Made by a program: the position numbers and the translations under genes. A DNA stretch of 64,000 nt from Rhipidocladum racemiflorum (lineage: Eukaryota > Streptophyta > Magnoliopsida > Poales > Poaceae), in NCBI GenBank assembly GCA_036346355.1, contig CM070578.1, positions 11,980,501 through 12,044,500 of the forward strand, in the 5' to 3' direction. The notes under the pieces were generated by a model, which had not been told where the DNA came from, did no database searches, and worked only from the letters and a program-made list of their open reading frames with translations. Below, one piece after another: positions 58,214-64,000 of this stretch (position 1 is its first letter; every line of letters starts with the position of its first letter).

Positions 58214-58642
58214 CCAAGCAGGACGGGGGATTTCTTGATTAATTACACTGTCGGCTTCTAGATTCCCTACGGGTCCTAAGTAATACTGGTCATTGCTGTT
58301 GAGAATCGGAATGAGTACCTGAGAAGAGTCCATTCAGCCGACTTGGGGGTGATGGGATGGTTCGATGAAAGAGGAAGCCGATTGCTGATGATTCGAGAGC
58401 TTGAAGGCGTGGAAATGACCGTGGGGAGACCCGCATATTTATACCACGGTGAAAAGTTGAAGCGGCGGGAAAAATTTCTGAAGCGACACATACAGTTAAA
58501 GAGCACCGAGGTTTTTACGGCGCCATTAATGGAACGATTACCGAGGAAAATTTTTAGAAGGACGATCGAAAGAAAGCCGATGGTGGAAAGCCGATATAAT
58601 TTTTGAAAGACAACAAGTTATATTCCAAAAATGGGGGGCATA
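58214..58642 (+). mobile_element. Tail of a gypsy-type internal region, truncated
   Basis: A near-copy of 62492-62904, including the start of the antisense ORF (58226-58350) and the purine tract before the LTR. It shows that the LTR at 58643 once served as the 3' LTR of a preceding unit. The left edge shares only 'aagca.ga.ggggg' with the corresponding place in the full copy. Confidence 0.8.
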
Positions 58643-59232
58643 TGTTTGCATCAAAATTTGGCATGTATGGAGATATCGGCAAATTAAGGCATGAGAGAGT
58701 CGGGATAGCGCACAGTGGAGATTGTTTGGAAATTGGAGACCGTTTAGGAAACCATGGCCGACACGGACTCTTGTTGCCGTAACAAGGAAGGACTCAGATC
58801 GACCAAAGTGTATAAAAGCGGGCTTAGGCCAGAAGGGATGGCAACAATGCACAACCACAATCATACTACAGTTTTCTTTCGTGTAACAAGCTTTCCTCTG
58901 TAAGTCGATTAGATCAATAAAGTTGCGCATCGCCGATTGTTGATTTCGTCGACTTTACCGTAGGTTCGATTTGCTTTGTTTTATTGCGCATCGCCTCTCA
59001 AAGCCAATATGCCTTTACCCTAGATTAGCCTTAATCGGCTAGTCTATTTACCCCCTAATCGGTTCTTTGCTGATTGGTGTAAAGCCGATTCCCGTGTGAT
59101 ATCGGCCTTAATCGAATTTACTGTTCTTCCACCTTATCAATTGCAGGTCAAATCGATTGGCACGCTAAGAACCAGGTGTTCGACTGGTGTGTTTGAAGTC
59201 AGATACCTTACCTCAAGTTTTTGACGTCAACA
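58643..59232 (+). repeat. LTR of the pol-less gypsy-type element (left)
   Basis: TGTTTGC...CGTCAACA. It contains 'gtataaaagcgggc' (TATA-like, about 58810) and ends directly before the primer-binding site. It matches 62905-63495 with scattered substitutions. Confidence 0.82.
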
Positions 59233-59334
59233 CACTTTTGGCACGCCCAGTGGGACCCAACGAAGAGAATGACTACAGGAAAGTATATCTCTCTAGCCGA
59301 CGTTAACACCAAATACATCATCGTCCCGACGCCA

Positions 59335-59808
59335 GGGTTCAAATTCTCACCGAAACCCCGCGAAATTTTGGATTTCGGACCCCCTCGAGTTCTATAATCC
59401 CGGCGAAATTAAAAAACCCTAAAAAAATTTTAAAAGTGCTACAGTACTTTATAATTTCGGCAAAATCTCGGTTTTTTGACCGAGATTTGAAAATTTCTTG
59501 ACCGGATTGGATTCCTCGCGTCGTTTCCCATGTGGGACAGTCGGTAGATCATAATTCCAGCGAAATAGAAAAAACCCTAAAAAATTCAAAGTCTGAGATC
59601 TCGTTGAATCTCACCGAGATCTCGGTGAATCTCATCAAGATCTCGGTGAATTTGACCGAGATTTGATTAAATTTTGACCTGATTTGACCGGATTTAAATT
59701 TTGGTTTTTGTATTTCGTTCGGATTTCTTCCGAAATAACGAGATCTCGACGAAATTTCGGATTTCGGTAGGTGACGAGATTTAATCCAAAACGAAATTTG
59801 AAACCCTA
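59335..59808. mobile_element. Insertion with AGGGTT(C)AAATT inverted ends (candidate)
   Basis: 'agggttcaaatt' at the left and 'aatttgaaaccct' at the right are inverted. The interior repeats 'gagatctcggtgaat' and 'gaaatttcgg' words. It interrupts the sense leader of the gypsy-type element. No TSD was confirmed. Confidence 0.45.
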
Positions 59809-59922
59809 CCCGGCGCTGGACGATCTGGCTCCAGAGCGATGCTGGACGATTTGGCCGATATCGCACTTTTGGTCGGCAAGCTGAGAAGCAGATTCCGTCG
59901 CCCGCGTTTGGCCATCGGTTAA

Positions 59923-62610
59923 CTACTGATTGATCTCAGCAAGTTTTTCCTCAAGTTGCTTCTTGGCTGACTCAAGCTCCGAAATCTGGTGCTTGCTGAT
60001 TTGTAGCTCACAACATCTTGATCAAATTTTTGTTTTTTGGACTTGGCGTTGGCTACTAGCTCGTCCAAAAGCCGCTGATCGGCTTGCTGCACTTCACGTT
60101 GAACGATCCTGGCCTTGGCTGCTGCTACGGTCTCCCTTTGTCCATCCAGGTGGCAAACGTCCAGAAGAGCTTTCATAGCCACAGGGGGAGATTAGCTTCA
60201 ACCGCCGCCATGGCCGTCCTCAATGGTTGCGTATCGGCCAAAAGTCCCGCTTCAGGCTGGGTGACTTCATAGAAAAGACGGTCAAGTCTCTCTTGCATAC
60301 CAGGCGCCGAAGTCACCACAACCGATGCTATAGAGGAGGCATCGATGATCTTGCGGATATCGACTGAGTAATCATCTGTGGCCATCACCTCAGGGTCATC
60401 CAGGTCATCCAAGGTGAAGCCCAGCAGGTCGGCTGGGTCCGTTGTTGGCATCAGAGAATGAGGCGCGACGATAGGCGTTGGGACAGGCGGTGGCGGAACA
60501 GCCGATGATGTGCTTTGAATATCGGCTAGGACACCGGCCACTTGTGTTGATGGTGACGGCTGAAAAGTGTAAAGAAGTGTTAGGAGGAGTTGGACGCGGA
60601 AATATGAGAGAAGTTTAGGCAGTAGAAGATACCCCGGTAGCCGATCCGCCCAGAGAGGTTTCAGCGCTCTGCTCCGAAGGCTTGGTAGGCTTTTTTTACA
60701 ATAACCTTGTATTTTTTTTTTGTTGTTTTTTCTAAAGAAATTAATCGATCAAGATAAGTTACGACAAAAGAGATTAAAGGATAGCATCAATTTAAGCAAT
60801 ACTCACTCGCTGAAAGCTGCTATTTTTCAATGTCCGATAGTGATGGGCTCTGAACTCCCAAGTTGCCGGACGAGTAGCCCGTAATGCCCGTCCCCTGGTG
60901 CGACCTCCTAGTCGGCTGAGCGCTGCCCGATGGAGCCGATGAGGCTGCCCTCTTGCTGCTAGTTTTTTTCGAGGTCTAGGCCTATGAAAAAGTGCAAAAT
61001 TTTGGTTAGCCTACGAGGAAAGAAAATGCAAGTGTAAAAGGATGCATGAAAAGATTAATACCTCTACGGCTATCGACGAGTTAGTATAACCTGAAGAGCT
61101 ATCATTCTCGCTTGAAGTATCGGAAACTACCATCGGCTCATGATAGTCAGGCAAAAAGAGAGAAATGATGGCCGATGGAGTTCTATCTAGAAGGAGGGCC
61201 TCTGCCACGGAAGACCACCATGTTGTAAATCGGCTTGCCCGACGAGAGTTGAGAAGAAAGTGCGGAAGACTTATGATTTGGAGGTCATCGACTATTTCTA
61301 GGACGATCTCAGCAGCTAGCTTGTTTGTCACCCTAGCTCGAGGTTGAAGTCGATCAAGGAGAGGCAAGCTAGGGATTACTTGGCCAAAGCCCAACTGACG
61401 AGCATAGACTGAAGGGTGGTAAAATTCGTAAGAAGGCTGATAAATCCGATTCCTTGTGTTCACGCCCACATGAAGAATACTGGGGGAAATAAAGAGCTTG
61501 TACAAGTCCAAAGTCAATTGGGGCATGGAGGAGCTGTCCGTGTGTAGGTGCAGAAAGGACGGACGTTGATAATTGGCTACATTGCTATAGCTAAATAAGT
61601 CCTACTGGATGAAGACAATGTTGTCCAAATTCAGGAAAAAATGTCAGAAATTTGTGCAGTCCAGCTGGGGATATCTTTGATTCGCCGATAGAACACATCA
61701 TGTATTTCTCTCCTTGAGACCGACTAGCGGTATACCGGGGAGTTGCTTCCTCAGGATAGTCTTCTCGAGGGAATCCGGGATCTTCTGAAGGATCGGGAAT
61801 GAGCGATCGGCTGAAGATGCAGTGCAGCCAGATTTGTATAAACCACAAAGGACCACCGATATTGCCGATGATGAACTTGGAAAATCCAGAGAAAAGCCGA
61901 CAGTGTATGATGTGCATCATCTGATAGACAACCCCCAATAAGGTTTTGCCAAAAGCAAGCCGACGGCCCTCTACTAGCTGCTCTACTATCAATTGGTATA
62001 CTTGGGTTGGTCCAAGGGAGGCTCCGCATAATAGATACATATCCAACCACAAGTTGAGGAATGCTACGTGCTCCTCGTCCGATACTGGCCCATTCACCTT
62101 GTCGTTGTGTTGTATATACTTGCGCCACCTTTCGCCCTTGGACTAGATCAGTCTGTATCTGGATTTACCGCTGAAAGCTGATACTTGCTCACCATCAGGC
62201 CTAAGGTAGCATAATTCAGCCATATCTAGGAGGGTTAGGCCGATTGGGCCAATCGGGAAAAGAAAAGCGTTAAAGGAATCTGACCAAAAATAACATGCCG
62301 TGGCTGCTAAGGGCTCATTGGCTTCTGGGTCGGCCAAGCTCAAGGGAAGACAATCGGCTATACCCATTTGCTCCCACTGTGTTCTCTTTTGGGCCGATAT
62401 TCTAATATACCAGGACCTCCATCCCTTGAGGGCTGTCGGGCAAGCTCTGAAACTTTTTCCCCACTCTGCTACATTGTATCCAGCAGCCGATAAAGCAAGA
62501 TGGGGGATTTCTTGATTAATTACACTGTCGGCTTCTAGATTCCCTACGGGCCCTAAGTAATACTGGTCATTGCTGTTGGGAATCGGAATGAGTACCTGAG
62601 AAGAGTCCAT
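59923..62610 (-). pseudogene. Antisense ORF with plant-mobile-domain-like protein
   Basis: Starts at an ATG at 62610. The first 150 codons ('GPIGLTLLDMAELCYLRPDGE') and the next block (62100-61590; 'EEHVAFLNLWLDMYLLCG', 'IGGPLWFIQIWL') resemble the plant mobile domain (PMD, PF10536 type), known from MAIL/MAIN proteins and from plant transposons. An acidic Ser-rich part (about 61150-61070), a Pro-rich part (60541-60173) and a coiled-coil-like C-terminus (stop at 59925-59923) follow. The frame breaks near 62150, 60180 and 60005, and splicing may explain some of the gaps between 61010 and 60541. Its function is unknown. The same ORF start is repeated at 58226-58350. Confidence 0.65.
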
Positions 62611-62904
62611 TCAGCTGACTTGGGGGTGATGGGATGGTTCGATGAAAGAGGAAGCCGATTGCTGATGATTCAAGAGCTTGAAGGCATGGAAATGACCGTG
62701 GAGGGACCTGCATATTTACACCACGGTGAAAAGTTGAAGCGGCGGGAAAAATTTCTGAAGCTACACATGCTATTAAAGCGCACCAAGGTTTTTATGGCGC
62801 CATTAATGGAATGGTTACCGAGAAATTTTTTTAAAAGGACGATCGAAAGAAAGCCGATATAATTTTTGGAAGACAACAAGTTATCTTCCAAAAATTGGGG
62901 CATA

Positions 62905-63495
62905 TGTTTGCATCAAAATTTGGCGTGTATGGAGATATCGGCAAATTAAGGCATGAGAGAGTTCGGATAGCACACGGTGGAGATTGTTTGGAAACTGGAG
63001 ACCGTTTAGGAAACCATAGCTGACACGGACTATTGTTGCCGTAACAAGGAAGGACTCGGATCGACCAAAGTGTATAAAAGCGGGCTTAGGCCAGAAGGGA
63101 TGGCAACAACGCACAACCACAATCATACTATAGTTTTTCTTTCGTGTAACAAGCTTTTCTCTGTAAGTCAATTAGATCGATAAAGTTGCGCATCGCCGAT
63201 TGTTGATTTTGTTGACTTTACCGTAGGTTCGATTTGCTTTGTTTTGTTGCGTATCACCTCTCAAAGCCAATCTGCCTTTACCCTAGATTAGCCTTAATCG
63301 GCTAGTCTATTTACCCCCTAATCGGTTCTTTGCCGATTGGTGTCAAGCCGATTCCCGTGTGATATCGGCCTTCATCGAATTTACTCTTCTTTCACCTTAT
63401 TGATTGCAGGTCAAATCGATTGGCACGCTAAGAACCAGGTGTTCGACTGGTGTGTTTGAAGTCAGAAACCTTACCTCAAGTTTTTGACGTTAACA
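62905..63495 (+). repeat. LTR of the pol-less gypsy-type element (right)
   Basis: TGTTTGC...CGTTAACA, preceded by the purine-rich CCAAAAATTGGGG. The TATA-like 'gtataaaagcgggc' lies at about 63071. Confidence 0.82.
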
Positions 63496-64000
63496 ATTGT
63501 TTCCCGCAATTTTTTTTCTCGTGCATGAGATTTTTCCACATTAAATCTTGTCTCCCGTTTTGCAGTGCTAACACTAACAAGTCTCACATGAATAACTCCA
63601 ATGATCAAGAGCTCTTTATGCTGCTTAAGCTTTACATAATGCACGAACACAACGACGAGTCGACCTCAGTTTGTCACAGGCCATTTACGGATCTTTTCTG
63701 TGACAAGGAAATAAAGAAACCAATAGTTTATCTCAAATGGAATCAGAGAAGCCAATGGGCCCTTTCGATATGCACCCTTCTTTTGTCTGATGGATCTTCG
63801 CTCGCTTTGCATTGGTAGGCTTGTCTCTCAGGCCGATAGCTAATGTTGGACCAGCACCTGTAGATATTTGGACCACCATGGTGAGGTAAGCTCCACTGAA
63901 TACAAAGCCTTTTTCTTTTTTGCACAAACAATGTCCTTAGGCAATGTAGGTTAGCTCATAGCCTGTTGCATTAGAGTACTTGTGCCTGAAAGAAGAAGAG
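63496..64000. other. Unassigned right edge
   Basis: A 122-codon plus frame (63450-63818) and a 64-codon minus frame (63733-63927) overlap. Neither has a recognised domain, and a GT donor-like GTAAGC lies at 63886. It could hold an exon of a gene cut by the window edge, but this cannot be supported further. Confidence 0.25.

Larger units (their letters stand above)
58643..63495 (+). mobile_element. Gypsy-type element without pol, carrying an antisense ORF
   Basis: LTRs at 58643-59232 (590 bp) and 62905-63495 (591 bp) start TGTTTGCATC and end AACA. The primer-site-like TTTTGGCACGCCCAGTGGGA follows at 59236-59255, and a G-rich purine tract precedes the right LTR. Internal DNA holds only a short sense leader (an ATG frame at 59271, interrupted at about 59335) and a long antisense ORF (59923-62610). 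No protease, reverse transcriptase or integrase was found. Because 58214-58642 repeats the internal tail, the structure is tail-LTR-internal-LTR, as expected from a tandem or recombined element. The right flank is ATTGT; no left TSD can be tested. Confidence 0.8.

Noticed and set aside
57615..58238. 207-codon ORF as a gene
   Set aside because: It lies directly after a copia LTR and primer-site-like sequence and is C-rich low-complexity; better read as retroelement leader or gag remnant.
63733..63931. Exon of a host gene at the right edge
   Set aside because: Only about 64 codons, no recognised domain, and the window ends before any confirmation is possible.
1..64000. tRNA, rRNA or miRNA genes
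   Set aside because: No tRNA box A/B arrangement or rRNA sequence was recognised by eye; the hairpins noted have no miRNA-like context that can be supported here.

Overview
The window is nuclear DNA of a grass (Poaceae): GC-rich genes with short GT/GC-AG introns in AT-rich repeat DNA, Tourist-, hAT- and Mutator-type MITEs with intact target-site duplications (TSDs), Ty1/copia and Ty3/gypsy LTR retrotransposons, and a Helitron end. The species cannot be named from the sequence. There are no bacterial features.

Three host genes look intact. Two are paralogous NRT1/PTR-family (NPF) transporters of the NPF3 subfamily, arranged head to head: NPF3-A on the minus strand (2535-4636) and NPF3-B on the plus strand (25585-28266). 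Each has three exons with introns at identical codon positions; intron 2 of copy A uses a GC donor. The third is a carboxylesterase on the minus strand (43533-44600, 355 aa) with a complete Ser-Asp-His triad. A pentatricopeptide-repeat gene at 51446-52664 (minus) is broken by several frameshifts.

Layout. 1-2100: retroelement debris. 2535-4970: NPF3-A and its promoter. 5000-25260: a 21-kb spacer between the two NPF3 promoters, made of a foldback MITE, a hAT element with C-rich cargo, a MITE lodged in a (TA)n tract, a second hAT, a complete copia element (12961-20119, TSD AGTAT) inserted in a LINE RNase H fragment, a Helitron and AT-rich minisatellites. 25440-28450: NPF3-B. 28728-42275: AT-rich foldback repeats carrying a complete gypsy element (28884-40805, TSD ATACT) and a solo LTR (41457-42137, TSD GGTAT). 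43533-45276: carboxylesterase with a MITE in its promoter. 45559-50531: nested hAT, Tourist and Mutator-like elements. 51446-52664: PPR pseudogene. 52788-58213: MITEs, long-LTR debris and a truncated copia element. 58214-63495: a gypsy-type element without pol whose main ORF runs antisense.

The most unusual signals are: (i) two gypsy elements with long antisense ORFs between the sense coding region and the 3' LTR, one of them pol-less and encoding a plant-mobile-domain-like protein; (ii) a series of small stem-loops with a shared loop word but differing, still complementary stems in the non-pol part of the copia element; (iii) LTR divergence in the large gypsy element made almost wholly of indels, which questions the local consensus; (iv) two related LTR insertions at nearly equivalent points of neighbouring copies of one foldback repeat. 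I found no unmistakably new cellular system.
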